Assembly (NCBI GenBank): GCA_017615325.1
Contig: JAGAAI010000009.1
Location: 18,763-82,762, forward strand
Length of the DNA stretch: 64,000 bases
Direction of reading: 5' to 3'
From: Clostridiales bacterium
Lineage (GTDB): Bacteria; Bacillota; Clostridia; Saccharofermentanales; Saccharofermentanaceae
In this document: positions 8,664 through 17,261 of the stretch, one piece after another
Position numbering within the stretch: the stretch's first letter is position 1
How the letters are laid out: the number at the start of each line of letters is the position of its first letter
Notes under the pieces: model-generated
What the model was told of the DNA's origin: nothing
The model's database searches: none
What the model saw: only the letters and a program-made list of their open reading frames with translations
Translations under genes and position numbers: made by a program

Positions 8664-9182
8664 ATGTACAGGATCCTCGTTTGTTCTGATATCCACAGAT
8701 GCCTTAAGGACTTTGAGCTGACACTGGAGGCGGCTGCCAAAGAGGGCCCTATCGACAAGATCCTTATCGCAGGCGACCTGGAATTGCCGCCTGATAAAGT
8801 ATCAGAGACGATCTATAACTGCAAAGCATTCTCCAAGACCCCTGATATCTATATGGTCAAGGGGAACTGTGACGATTACAACTGCGGCCTTAAGGACGAA
8901 CTCGTGATCGACGGGATCCCCGGGGGACACAAGATCTTTCTGGTTCACGGGCACAGGTACCAGGTCAAGTCTGATCTCATGATCCTTGCCATGATGGCTA
9001 AGACAAAAGGTTGTGATATAGCGGTTTTCGGGCATACACACATTTATTGCGACAAGACCGCGATGGGTGTAAGGCTCTTAAATCCGGGGGCTGTCTTAGG
9101 CGGATATTACGGGATACCGGGCTTTGCTATCCTTACGATAGATGGCGAAGGCCGTGTGGATTTCGTGCACATGGCATATTAA
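8664..9182 (+). CDS. YfcE/MJ0936-family metallophosphodiesterase
   Basis: A 172-residue calcineurin-like phosphoesterase of the short YfcE type, likely a manganese-dependent cytoplasmic phosphodiesterase whose natural substrate is unknown. All metal-binding motifs are present in order: CSDIHR near residue 8, AGDLE, KGNCDD, FLVHGHR and FGHTHI, followed by NPGAV. The length fits the family. It begins four bases after holA, so it is probably translated from the same mRNA. A promoter for the following icd gene starts right after its stop. Confidence 0.85.
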   Translation: MYRILVCSDIHRCLKDFELTLEAAAKEGPIDKILIAGDLELPPDKVSETIYNCKAFSKTPDIYMVKGNCDDYNCGLKDELVIDGIPGGHKIFLVHGHRYQVKSDLMILAMMAKTKGCDIAVFGHTHIYCDKTAMGVRLLNPGAVLGGYYGIPGFAILTIDGEGRVDFVHMAY

Positions 9183-9191
9183 TTCGCCGAT

Positions 9192-9253
9192 TTGACCAAT
9201 CCCTTATAATGAATTAAAATTTATAAGTTACGGCGCCGGACGAATCCGGTGCT
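9192..9253 (+). promoter_or_regulatory. Sigma-A promoter and leader hairpin for icd
   Basis: TTGACC at 9192-9197 and TAAAAT at 9215-9220 are separated by 17 bases. The leader contains a stable stem, GCGCCGGA at 9233-9240 with TCCGGTGC at 9245-9252 (one wobble pair), closed by a CGAA tetraloop. It ends about 20 bases before the ribosome binding site and has no T-tract, so it looks like a stabilising structure rather than a terminator. Confidence 0.6.
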
Positions 9254-9280
9254 GCCCCAATAACATACACCAGGGAGGCT

Positions 9281-10483
9281 ATGATGGCTGATAAGATCAA
9301 GATGACTACGCCTATCGTTGAGATGGACGGCGATGAGATGACAAGGATCATATGGAAGCAGATCAAGGATATCTTAATACTGCCTTTTGTTGACCTTAAG
9401 ACGGAATATTATGACCTGTCACTTACCAATCGTGAGAAGACACAGGATAAGGTTACTTTGGATTCGGCTCTTAGGACCAAGGAGCTGGGCGTTGCAGTAA
9501 AGTGCGCAACGATCACCCCCAATGCCCAGAGAATGGAAGAATATAACCTTACGAAGATGTGGAAGTCACCTAACGGCACGATCAGGGCCACACTGGACGG
9601 AACCGTGTTCAGATCGCCTATCCTGGTCGACGGTATCAAGCCCTTTGTATCCTGCTGGAAGAAGCCCATCACGATCGCCCGTCACGCATATGGTGACGTT
9701 TACCGCGATACGGAGTTTGCAGTCGAGGGCCCCTGCCGCGCTGAACTCACACTGAAGTTCCCGGACGGAAGGGAAGACAAGTCCACGATCTTCGAGTTCG
9801 AAGGCAACGGTATCGTCCAGGGTCTTTACAACACGGATAAGTCCATCACGGCTTTCGCAAAGTCCTGCTTCAATTATGCGCTGGATACAAAGCAGTCCCT
9901 CTGGTTTGCAACAAAGGATACTATCTCCAAGACCTATGACCACAGGTTCAAGGATATCTTCGCAGAAGTCTTTGAGAAAGAATATAAAGATAAGTTCGAG
10001 GCAGCTGGCATCGAGTATTTCTATACTCTGATCGATGATGCCGTTGCAAGAGTCATGAGGAGCGAAGGCGGCTTCGTCTGGGCTCTGAAGAACTACGACG
10101 GCGACGTTATGAGCGATATGCTCGCATCTGCCTGCGGCTCTCTTGCCATGATGACATCCGTTCTCGTATCACCTGACGGCAAGTATGAGTATGAGGCTGC
10201 TCACGGCACGGTTACGCGCCACTACTATAGATACCTCAAGGGTGAGAAGACTTCAACTAACCCTGTAGCCACGCTTTTCGCTTGGACCGGTGCTCTGAGA
10301 AAGAGAGCTCAGCTCGACTCGCTCCCTGATCTTGAAGCATTTGCCGACCGCCTCGAGAAAGCCACACTTGAGACGATACAATCGGGTATAATCACAGGAG
10401 ACCTTAACAGCCTTCTAGATAAGGAAGACAAGAAGGTCGTAAATACGGAAGAATTCCTCATCGCCATCAGCGAGAGGATCTGA
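9281..10483 (+). CDS. icd: NADP-dependent isocitrate dehydrogenase, eukaryotic-type dimer family
   Basis: A 400-residue enzyme converting isocitrate to 2-oxoglutarate with NADPH formation, supplying glutamate carbon and reducing power. It resembles the eukaryotic/type II homodimeric group rather than the E. coli Icd group: TPIVEMDGDEMTRIIW at the start, KSPNGTIR (substrate serine and arginine), ARHAYGDVY, LIDDAVARVMRSEGGFVWA (metal aspartates), and AAHGTVTRHYYR, where RH binds the NADP 2'-phosphate. It has its own promoter and a GGGAGG site before ATG 9281; ATG 9284 is an equally possible start. A SEC-C gene follows after 21 bases. No other TCA-cycle gene is nearby, so a biosynthetic role is likely. 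Confidence 0.93.
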   Translation: MMADKIKMTTPIVEMDGDEMTRIIWKQIKDILILPFVDLKTEYYDLSLTNREKTQDKVTLDSALRTKELGVAVKCATITPNAQRMEEYNLTKMWKSPNGTIRATLDGTVFRSPILVDGIKPFVSCWKKPITIARHAYGDVYRDTEFAVEGPCRAELTLKFPDGREDKSTIFEFEGNGIVQGLYNTDKSITAFAKSCFNYALDTKQSLWFATKDTISKTYDHRFKDIFAEVFEKEYKDKFEAAGIEYFYTLIDDAVARVMRSEGGFVWALKNYDGDVMSDMLASACGSLAMMTSVLVSPDGKYEYEAAHGTVTRHYYRYLKGEKTSTNPVATLFAWTGALRKRAQLDSLPDLEAFADRLEKATLETIQSGIITGDLNSLLDKEDKKVVNTEEFLIAISERI

Positions 10484-10504
10484 TAAATACAAAGGAGAAA
10501 GACA

Positions 10505-11029
10505 ATGAGTTATTACAAGACCTGGATCGACAGATCTGAGACAGTTACAAATAAGCAGATCTATGCCGATTACATCAAGAAATACTACACGATGGAGGAG
10601 AAGGCTTATAAGACCATCTTGGGAGCTTATCCTGATAACGGCGAATATCTTGAGGGGACTGCCAAGGCTATGGCAGGCAAGCTCGGATTCAACGCCGAGA
10701 CTATGGATATCTATGTAGGATTCCTTGACGGCATCAAGACAAGTCTTAAGAATCAGGATGCTCTGGATCTCGAGAATCTTGATGACGATACGGAAGTAAA
10801 GCTCGATATAGATTACGAGAAACTCTTCTACAACATGCTCGACGCAAAGGCTGACTGGCTTTACAAGATGCCCGAGTGGAAGGCTATATTGGAAGAAGAC
10901 AAGATGAGACAGATCACACGCGATTACCGCGATGCGAACATGGCTCATTCCGACAAGGTAGGCCGTAACGAGCCCTGTCCTTGCGGATCCGGCAAGAAAT
11001 ACAAGAACTGCTGCGGTAAGAGAAACTGA
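10505..11029 (+). CDS. SEC-C zinc-motif protein of unknown function
   Basis: A 174-residue soluble protein. The first 145 residues are acidic and helical and match nothing I recognise. The C-terminus is a SEC-C motif, [19 protein letters not shown], with the CxC-x8-CC zinc ligands; it is almost identical to the end of SecA encoded at 23437-26205. SEC-C motifs bind zinc and, in SecA, contact SecB or ribosomes, so an association with translation or export is possible but not shown. AAAGGAGA precedes the start. It lies between icd and mreC with short gaps. Confidence 0.75.
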   Translation: MSYYKTWIDRSETVTNKQIYADYIKKYYTMEEKAYKTILGAYPDNGEYLEGTAKAMAGKLGFNAETMDIYVGFLDGIKTSLKNQDALDLENLDDDTEVKLDIDYEKLFYNMLDAKADWLYKMPEWKAILEEDKMRQITRDYRDANMAHSDKVGRNEPCPCGSGKKYKNCCGKRN

Positions 11030-11054
11030 TATTTCTTAAAGGGGCATAATCCTC

Positions 11055-11951
11055 GTGCGTAAACTTTTGACATCAAAATGGTTCATTATCCTGGTAACGG
11101 TCCTTATCCTGATCGTTATCATTGGTGTCGGCTTTATTCCCGGGAGCCCCATAAGGCAGATGGTTAAGCCTGTGTCGGGAATTGCAAGCCCGGTCCAGGC
11201 TTTTGTCAAGAATATAGGCGATATGGTGGGAGATGCAAGATCCGCTCTCTTCGACGGTATGGCAATAAGGAAGGAGAATGAGGATCTTAAGGAACAGATC
11301 GCCCAGCTCCAGTATGCGCTTACCCAGAGTGAAGAGGCTGCGATCAGATATGAAGAGCTTAAAGAAGCCCTGCATATCAAGGATACGTTCAGTTCCTACG
11401 ATGTCTACGGTGCCGCTATCCTCTCAAGAGACGCCGACGAGTGGTTCTCGGTCATCCGTGCGGATGCCGGAGCCCGTGACGGGGTCGATCTTGCCTCGGG
11501 CGACGCCTACGCGGTAGTTGACGTTGAGATGAGCCTTGTCGGAAGGGTCATCGAGACCGATGATTCCAATTCCAAGATCCTTACCCTGATGCACGAGAGC
11601 TTCCGCGTGTCCTGCAAGGTTAATGAGGTCAACGGCGCTTACGTAACTTGCAGCGGCGATGCAGGCCTCAAGAAGAAAGGCCTCTGTCTCCTTACCGATA
11701 TCGATCCCGATGTTGTATTGGAAGCAGGTGATGTCATAGTTACATCAGGCGAGGGAGGACTCTTCCCGGAAGGAATCCCTGTCGGAACCGTTGAATCTGT
11801 AGATTACTCTGATCCTCTCAATATCACGGCCACACTGAAACCCTATACGGATGTATCCCAGCTTAAGGACGTGTTCATCATGATACCCATCCAGGCTGAT
11901 GCAGCTGTCGATGACAGTACGGAGGCCACGTCTGAGGAGGCAGCCCAATGA
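11055..11951 (+). CDS. mreC: Rod shape-determining protein MreC
   Basis: A 298-residue bitopic membrane protein organising the elongation machinery for lateral cell wall synthesis. One helix (about residues 8-26, WFIILVTVLILIVIIGVGF) is followed by a coiled coil (about 70-105, ENEDLKEQIAQL) and the beta-barrel MreC core, with LMHESFRVSCKV, VVLEAGDVIVTSG and a G-FPEGIPVGTV segment. The C-terminus is a short acidic tail. GTG 11055 is used as start, with AAAGGGGC upstream. It overlaps mreD by four bases (ATGA). mreB is not in the window. Confidence 0.92.
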   Translation: MRKLLTSKWFIILVTVLILIVIIGVGFIPGSPIRQMVKPVSGIASPVQAFVKNIGDMVGDARSALFDGMAIRKENEDLKEQIAQLQYALTQSEEAAIRYEELKEALHIKDTFSSYDVYGAAILSRDADEWFSVIRADAGARDGVDLASGDAYAVVDVEMSLVGRVIETDDSNSKILTLMHESFRVSCKVNEVNGAYVTCSGDAGLKKKGLCLLTDIDPDVVLEAGDVIVTSGEGGLFPEGIPVGTVESVDYSDPLNITATLKPYTDVSQLKDVFIMIPIQADAAVDDSTEATSEEAAQ

Positions 11952-12565
11952 GGAGGTTCCCCTTAAGACAGCTGATCTTGTATACCGTTTACATACTCCT
12001 GGTATTCTGTCTTCAGGTATCTTATTCGACCGAGATGAGCTTCCTGGGCCAGATCCCGGACCTGATGTTCGTCTTTACTGTTCTTACTGCATATTTTTAT
12101 GACTTCAGGGACGGAGCCATTGTAGGACTTGTCTTAGGACTCCTCCGTGACTGCTTTTGCGCCCCATGCGTAACAGGTCTTGACGGGACCCTTGTCGTTA
12201 CGGGCGGGATCGGAATGCTGGTCCTCTTCCTTGCGGCAGCTTTCGCAAGTTCGTTCTTTACAGGGAGGATGAAGCGTAACGTTCCCTTCTCTTTTGCAAC
12301 AGTTGCTGTTGCTACCATTATCTACAAAGTTGCAGGGTATCTTCTGTCCGTCCTTTGGTTTTCCCTGGTCCAGCACACGGTCACTGCGATGGACCTTGCT
12401 GATTTTGCTTTAGGCTCGCTCCTGCCTCAATTAGGGCTTAACCTCATTGCGGCAATCCCTCTGGTCTTCCTCCTAAAGTTCTTAGGACCTTATAAGAGGG
12501 GATCTGCAAAGGATAAGAATGAAGATAAGATCATATCTGGAGAAGGAAATTGGGTGACTTACTGA
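11948..12565 (+). CDS. mreD: Rod shape-determining protein MreD
   Basis: A 205-residue polytopic membrane protein with about five hydrophobic segments, starting RRFPLRQLILYTVYILLVF. It contains the typical GQIPDLMFVF and GAIVGLVLGLLRD stretches of MreD. It links MreC with the PBP2/RodA complex. It overlaps mreC at ATGA and runs 16 bases into the next gene, so the three genes are translationally coupled. The C-terminal lysine/aspartate-rich tail is cytoplasmic. Confidence 0.88.
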   Translation: MRRFPLRQLILYTVYILLVFCLQVSYSTEMSFLGQIPDLMFVFTVLTAYFYDFRDGAIVGLVLGLLRDCFCAPCVTGLDGTLVVTGGIGMLVLFLAAAFASSFFTGRMKRNVPFSFATVAVATIIYKVAGYLLSVLWFSLVQHTVTAMDLADFALGSLLPQLGLNLIAAIPLVFLLKFLGPYKRGSAKDKNEDKIISGEGNWVTY

Positions 12566-14934
12566 ACAACAGGCGTGAAGGCGCTTTCGATAATGGCGGT
12601 AAAGAGCGCAGGAAAGATACCGGCGCCCTTTTTGCCATATGGTCGCATATCACGAACAGATATTTTGTCCTGTCCCTGATCTACTGCCTTTTCGGTGTTG
12701 CGATCCTCATAATGACCACGAGTCTCCAGTTCTCCGGTTATCAGAAGACGATCTCCGAAGGCTCGAAAGGTGTTTCCCGCCAGTTCAATACCCAGGCCCC
12801 CAGAGGCAATATTTTCGATTCGAACGGAGTCCTTCTGGCGTCAACTTCATCCTATAACACGGTCATGATCGCCAATGCCTATATGGTTGATCAGGACTTA
12901 AACGCTATGTGCCTCGAACTGTCACATCTTTTCGATGAGTACTATTGTTCGCCGGTATCTTCTTTGGACGATTACTTCATCTTCGATAAGGAACTGGACG
13001 ATTTCACATTTGTAAAGGACGAGGAGGCGATAAGGCTCTGGCAGACTGATTCCAACCTCTTCGCGCTTGACGATTATTCCCACGGCATAATAGTCACGTT
13101 TACTGATAACTATGTAAAGCTCGACCCGACTCTCTTCTTCTTATATCTTCGCAACAAGTTCGGGATCGACAATTCCTATACGGAGGAAGAAGCCTACAGG
13201 ATCGTCAAGATCAGATATCAGATCTTTCAGGATAACTGGTCCTACCAGAAAGGTACGCCGGTCGCGATAGCAGATAATGCTCCTGATGAGCTCATCAAGA
13301 TCTTCAACGAACAGAATTACCACTACAAGGGGATCGTAACCTGTGTTAACTACACCAGGACTTATTCTCCCTGGGCTCTCTATTGCTGTCATGTTTTGGG
13401 ATATGTCGGTAAGATCACTGAGGAAGACTTTGCAACCTTGTCCACATTCGGCTATACGAGTGAAGATACGGTTGGAAGAGGCGGCGTCGAATCCCAGATG
13501 GAAAGATACCTGCATGGTTCAGGCGGTATCCAGACTTACAATGTCTGGACGGACAAGGGGGAAGAAGGTCTGTTTGTATCATCTGATTACGGTGTGAAAG
13601 CAGTCCCGGGCGCGACCGTAAGTCTTACGATCGATTCAAAACTCCAGAAGGTCGGAACGGAAGCTCTTAAAGACTATATCAGCGAGGCTCAGGCTGCCGA
13701 ATTGGCAAAAGCGGAAGAAGACAGAAAGAAGACGGCGTCTTCAGGCGCTTTCGTCATGATGGATGTCAAAAAGGGCGCGGTCCTTGCCATGGGCTCATAT
13801 CCCAACTTCGACCCCAATGACTTTATCCTGGCCAATTACGGGGACAAGCAGGCAGAAGAGCAGGTAAAATATTACCTTGCCCTAGGAGATTATAAGGAGA
13901 TATCAGGTGAAGACATCCCTTTGTGGAACCGTGCTATCAAGTCTATTTATGCTCCGGGTTCCACATTCAAGCCGATCACGGCATTGGCGGGCCTTGAGGA
14001 AGGCAAGATAACACCTAACTCCAATACTTACTCCTGTGTCAGCCCTATCAAGATCGGCGGCTGGCCCTTCAAATGTCTTGAGATGCCGGATACGGGTCAC
14101 GGCAGACTGGAACTGAACTCTGCCATGGCTACGTCATGCAATATCTATTTCATGCTCCTTGGCGTTGATACCGGTATCGATAACATCTCTGCCATGGCTT
14201 ACAGGTTCGGTCTTGGCGTAAGGAGCGGGATCGATCTTCCCGGTGAGGCTAAGGGAATCATGTCCAGCCGTGAGACCAAGAGACAGCTTCATACATCTGA
14301 ATACGACAAGACCTGGTTCCCGGCAGATACGGCTCAGGCTTCGATCGGCCAGTTCGACGACTGTTTTACGATCCTTCAGCTCTGCCGTTATACAGCCGGT
14401 GTGGCAACCAACAAGCTCGTAACCCCTTATGTTGTTGACAGCGTAGTCGCATCCGACGGCCAGGTCCTCTACAAAGGACAGAAAGAACCCGTAGATCTCG
14501 GTATTGACGAAGAGAATCTCCAGGCTGTCCGCAGAGCTATGAAATGTGTTGTTACCGGTACTTCAAGGTGGCCGAGTTCTGCTCAGAAACAGTTCAAGAC
14601 TTTTCCGAAGGAGATCGGGATCGTCTGTAAGACGGGTACTGCCGAGACCGGTTACGAGGAGATCCGCGGCGAGTATTCAAACGGACTTTTCATCTGTTAT
14701 GCGCCCGAGAATGATCCTCAGGTAGCAGTCGCAACGGTTGTGGAGAGAGGCGAATGGGGTGCATATACTTCCATAATCGCCAAAAAACTCCTGGCAGCCT
14801 ATTTCAATGAGGATTACGATACAAAGACTGAGGTCATCAAGAATAATCCGGTTGCAACGGACTTTGTCTCAAGCAATCTGGCTGATATGTCCCGTCCCGA
14901 TACAGGATCCGATCAGGATGCTCCGGCGGATTGA
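12550..14934 (+). CDS. mrdA: Penicillin-binding protein 2 (elongation-specific class B PBP)
   Basis: A 794-residue D,D-transpeptidase that cross-links peptidoglycan during elongation. One N-terminal helix (about residues 35-60) is followed by the pedestal domain (TQAPRGNIFDSNG motif) and the transpeptidase domain. The catalytic motifs are APGSTFKP (SxxK, serine near residue 471), SCN (SxN) and CKTGTAETG (KTG, near residue 694). It is longer than E. coli PBP2, with an inserted segment between the pedestal elements and an insertion rich in Ala/Glu/Lys. The start is TTG 12550, preceded by GGAGAAGGA, overlapping mreD. Its place after mreCD supports elongation rather than septation. Confidence 0.9.
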   Translation: MGDLLNNRREGAFDNGGKERRKDTGALFAIWSHITNRYFVLSLIYCLFGVAILIMTTSLQFSGYQKTISEGSKGVSRQFNTQAPRGNIFDSNGVLLASTSSYNTVMIANAYMVDQDLNAMCLELSHLFDEYYCSPVSSLDDYFIFDKELDDFTFVKDEEAIRLWQTDSNLFALDDYSHGIIVTFTDNYVKLDPTLFFLYLRNKFGIDNSYTEEEAYRIVKIRYQIFQDNWSYQKGTPVAIADNAPDELIKIFNEQNYHYKGIVTCVNYTRTYSPWALYCCHVLGYVGKITEEDFATLSTFGYTSEDTVGRGGVESQMERYLHGSGGIQTYNVWTDKGEEGLFVSSDYGVKAVPGATVSLTIDSKLQKVGTEALKDYISEAQAAELAKAEEDRKKTASSGAFVMMDVKKGAVLAMGSYPNFDPNDFILANYGDKQAEEQVKYYLALGDYKEISGEDIPLWNRAIKSIYAPGSTFKPITALAGLEEGKITPNSNTYSCVSPIKIGGWPFKCLEMPDTGHGRLELNSAMATSCNIYFMLLGVDTGIDNISAMAYRFGLGVRSGIDLPGEAKGIMSSRETKRQLHTSEYDKTWFPADTAQASIGQFDDCFTILQLCRYTAGVATNKLVTPYVVDSVVASDGQVLYKGQKEPVDLGIDEENLQAVRRAMKCVVTGTSRWPSSAQKQFKTFPKEIGIVCKTGTAETGYEEIRGEYSNGLFICYAPENDPQVAVATVVERGEWGAYTSIIAKKLLAAYFNEDYDTKTEVIKNNPVATDFVSSNLADMSRPDTGSDQDAPAD

Positions 14935-14975
14935 TTTTGCAAATTATACAAAAAAGTGTGTAAAAATTACGGTCT

Positions 14976-14989
14976 TTATTGTACAATAA
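14976..14989. promoter_or_regulatory. Perfect 14-bp palindrome upstream of the MGS-like gene
   Basis: TTATTGTACAATAA is fully self-complementary and lies 44 bases before the next start codon. TTGTAC inside it could be a -35 box with a weak TAATTA 18 bases further on, which would place an operator over the promoter. The link to a regulator is inference. Confidence 0.4.
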
Positions 14990-15032
14990 GTGTGGATTTG
15001 TCTAATTATGTCTTTTATACGGGAGATATCTG

Positions 15033-15461
15033 ATGAAGATAGTACTAATGGCTGATAACCGCAAGATGGAGTTGCTGGTCAACTTCTGTATTGCTTACAG
15101 GTGTCAGCTTGAGAAGCATCAACTGATATCCATCTACAACACGGCTAAGCTCCTGAATTCTGCAGCCGGGCTTGATGTGTCAGGCCTTTCTGTAGATTAT
15201 TCGACCGGTTTTAAGCAGTTGGCATCAAGGGCTGAATTCAATGAGATCGACTGTGTCATCTATCTTCACGACGGTCATGACGGTCAGGATGCAGGTCAGA
15301 AGGACCTCCTTGATGCATGTGATATCCAGAATATCCCTTATGCGACCAATATCGCAAGTGCCGAGATCCTGATAGTCGGTATCGATCAGGGTTACCTTGA
15401 TTACCGTACCTGGACAGATGATCCCGGAGCCGATCTCCCTCAAGAAGGAGACGAAGGCTGA
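15033..15461 (+). CDS. Methylglyoxal-synthase-like protein, active-site motifs altered
   Basis: A 142-residue protein with the MGS-like fold: it opens MKIVLMADNRK and has a conserved core, IDCVIYLHD and CDIQNIPYATNIASAEILI, aligning with the end of methylglyoxal synthase (NIP-ATN-A-A). True MgsA converts dihydroxyacetone phosphate to methylglyoxal and carries AHD near the start, TGTTG and GGDQQ. Here these read ADN, NTAK and STGFKQ, so the phosphate site and a catalytic aspartate appear lost. It may be a regulatory or ligand-binding relative, or an enzyme with other chemistry. The downstream glyoxalase-II-like gene six bases away suggests a functional pair. A palindrome precedes the gene. Confidence 0.65.
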   Translation: MKIVLMADNRKMELLVNFCIAYRCQLEKHQLISIYNTAKLLNSAAGLDVSGLSVDYSTGFKQLASRAEFNEIDCVIYLHDGHDGQDAGQKDLLDACDIQNIPYATNIASAEILIVGIDQGYLDYRTWTDDPGADLPQEGDEG

Positions 15462-15467
15462 TAAACC

Positions 15468-16127
15468 ATGAAGATCTATACGATCCCGCTAGGTCCGGTC
15501 CAGTCAAATATGTATCTTGTCGAAGTACAGGATGCATTTTTTATTGTTGATCCCTCATGTCCGCCTGAGATGATCAGGGGAGAGGTAAGGGGAAGATTTG
15601 AAGACAAAGGTCCTTCCGCCGTTTTTGTGACCCACGGCCACTTCGACCATATGTACTTTATGGAGGACTGGAAGACCAAGTTCCCTCAAGTCCCCGTTTT
15701 TATGTCCGTTAAGGACAAAGCCCTGCTGGCGAAGGCTTCAGGCAACTGTTCAGATCTTACCTTCCGCGGGAGATCCTTTAAGGACGTTACTAGCGATATC
15801 GAAGAAGTCAACGGCAGCTTCCTTATGGGGAATGAAGAACGCGGTGTCTTTTGCAGGGTTTACTCTACGCCCGGTCATACTACAGGGTCCGTATCGATCC
15901 TCCTGGATGAGCATATTGACGGCGAGATCTGTGACAAAGCCCTGTTTACGGGTGATGCCCTCTTTGCAGGCAATGTCGGCAGGTGCGACTTTGAGACGGG
16001 CAGTGAATCCCAGATGATGCAGTCCGTTGCGTTTTTTAAGACACTTCCAGCTGATCTTAAGGTTTATCCCGGGCACGGACCTGCTACGGATATAGGTTCT
16101 GAAATTAAGTTTAATCCGTTCTTTTAA
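15468..16127 (+). CDS. Metallo-beta-lactamase-fold hydrolase, glyoxalase II-like
   Basis: A 219-residue cytoplasmic MBL-fold hydrolase. It has the binuclear zinc motif THGHFDHM (HxHxDH), then STPGHTTGS, FTGDALF and VYPGHGP, in the order typical of hydroxyacylglutathione-hydrolase-like thioesterases. The N-terminus (IPLGPVQSNMYLVE) is that of the YcbL/GloB-like group. It probably hydrolyses a thioester; the substrate is unknown and Clostridia often lack glutathione. It follows the MGS-like gene by six bases. Confidence 0.82.
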   Translation: MKIYTIPLGPVQSNMYLVEVQDAFFIVDPSCPPEMIRGEVRGRFEDKGPSAVFVTHGHFDHMYFMEDWKTKFPQVPVFMSVKDKALLAKASGNCSDLTFRGRSFKDVTSDIEEVNGSFLMGNEERGVFCRVYSTPGHTTGSVSILLDEHIDGEICDKALFTGDALFAGNVGRCDFETGSESQMMQSVAFFKTLPADLKVYPGHGPATDIGSEIKFNPFF

Positions 16128-16207
16128 TATTTTTATTATTGTGCTATATTCTAATCTGCGTTTTTATTAAGGACGAGTACTTTATTCGTGGCCGGAGGTT
16201 ATGAACC

Positions 16208-17239
16208 ATGAGTGACATGAAAGAATCGCTGTTGGCTTTGCGCGACAGATTCGATAAAGAGATAGAGCAGATAAAGGATTCCGATGCTGCCGAGAAGATG
16301 CGTGTCGCATATCTTGGTAAGAAGGGGTCCCTGACACAGGTCTTAAGAGGCATGGGCGGTCTTACGCCTGAGGAAAGACCTGAGGTCGGAAAGGTCGCTA
16401 ACGACGTAAGGACTCACATGGAGGAGTTCTTAGAGCAGGTTACTAACCAGATCAAGACATTCGAGAGCAGCAAGAAGCTCGAGAGGGAGAAGATCGACGT
16501 TACCCTGCCTTATAAGTTCAACGGGGCAGGCGCAAGACATCCTCTCAATATGGCTATCAACGAGATCTGCGATATCTTCTTAGGTCTTGGTTACTCTATC
16601 GGTGAAGGCCCTGAGGTCGAATACGACAAATATAACTTTGAACTTTTGAGAATTCCTGAGGGACATCCTGCAAGAGATACTCAGGATACTTTCTATATCA
16701 ACGACAACATCCTTCTGCGCACACAGACTTCCGGCATGCAGATCAGGATCATGGAGCAGACCAAGCCCCCGATCAAGGTCATCTGCCCGGGTAAGGTTTA
16801 CAGGTCTGACGCATTGGATTCAACACATTCGCCTGTATTCCACCAGATCGAAGGCCTTGTTGTAGATAAGGGCGTTACAATGGGCGATCTCGTTGGCTCA
16901 TTGAGGCTTTTCGCGAAAAAACTCTTCGGTGACAACACCGAGATCAGGTTAAGACCGCACCACTTCCCGTTTACGGAGCCTTCCGTTGAGGTCGACCTTA
17001 CATGCTGGTCCTGCGGCGGCTGCGGATGCCGTGTCTGCAAGAACGAAGGCTGGATCGAAGTATTGGGTGCAGGTATGGTTCACCCCGAAGTCCTTTCAAA
17101 TTGCGGTATCGACCCTGAGGTCTACAGCGGATTTGCTTTCGGTATAGGTGTTGAGAGAACGGCAATGGGCCGTTACGGAATCGATGACATCAGACTTCTC
17201 TACGAGAACGATGTCAGATTCTTAGAGCAATTCAAGTGA
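16208..17239 (+). CDS. pheS: Phenylalanine--tRNA ligase alpha subunit
   Basis: A 343-residue class II synthetase subunit that activates phenylalanine and charges tRNA-Phe as an alpha2-beta2 complex. The N-terminal coiled coil (residues 1-90, [17 protein letters not shown]) contacts tRNA. The catalytic core has [34 protein letters not shown], motif 2 ([19 protein letters not shown]) and motif 3 ([19 protein letters not shown]). It begins about 80 bases after the MBL gene with its own probable leader; the leader is too short for a full T-box. pheT follows after 22 bases. Confidence 0.96.
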   Translation: MSDMKESLLALRDRFDKEIEQIKDSDAAEKMRVAYLGKKGSLTQVLRGMGGLTPEERPEVGKVANDVRTHMEEFLEQVTNQIKTFESSKKLEREKIDVTLPYKFNGAGARHPLNMAINEICDIFLGLGYSIGEGPEVEYDKYNFELLRIPEGHPARDTQDTFYINDNILLRTQTSGMQIRIMEQTKPPIKVICPGKVYRSDALDSTHSPVFHQIEGLVVDKGVTMGDLVGSLRLFAKKLFGDNTEIRLRPHHFPFTEPSVEVDLTCWSCGGCGCRVCKNEGWIEVLGAGMVHPEVLSNCGIDPEVYSGFAFGIGVERTAMGRYGIDDIRLLYENDVRFLEQFK

Positions 17240-17261
17240 TTAAAGGGAGGACCAAGAGAAT

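Noticed and set aside
10415..10948. 177-codon - strand frame opposite the SEC-C gene
   Set aside because: It covers well-supported coding sequence on the + strand and has no ribosome site or family similarity.
16128..16207. T-box leader for pheST
   Set aside because: The interval is only 80 bases and shows no T-box sequence or terminator.
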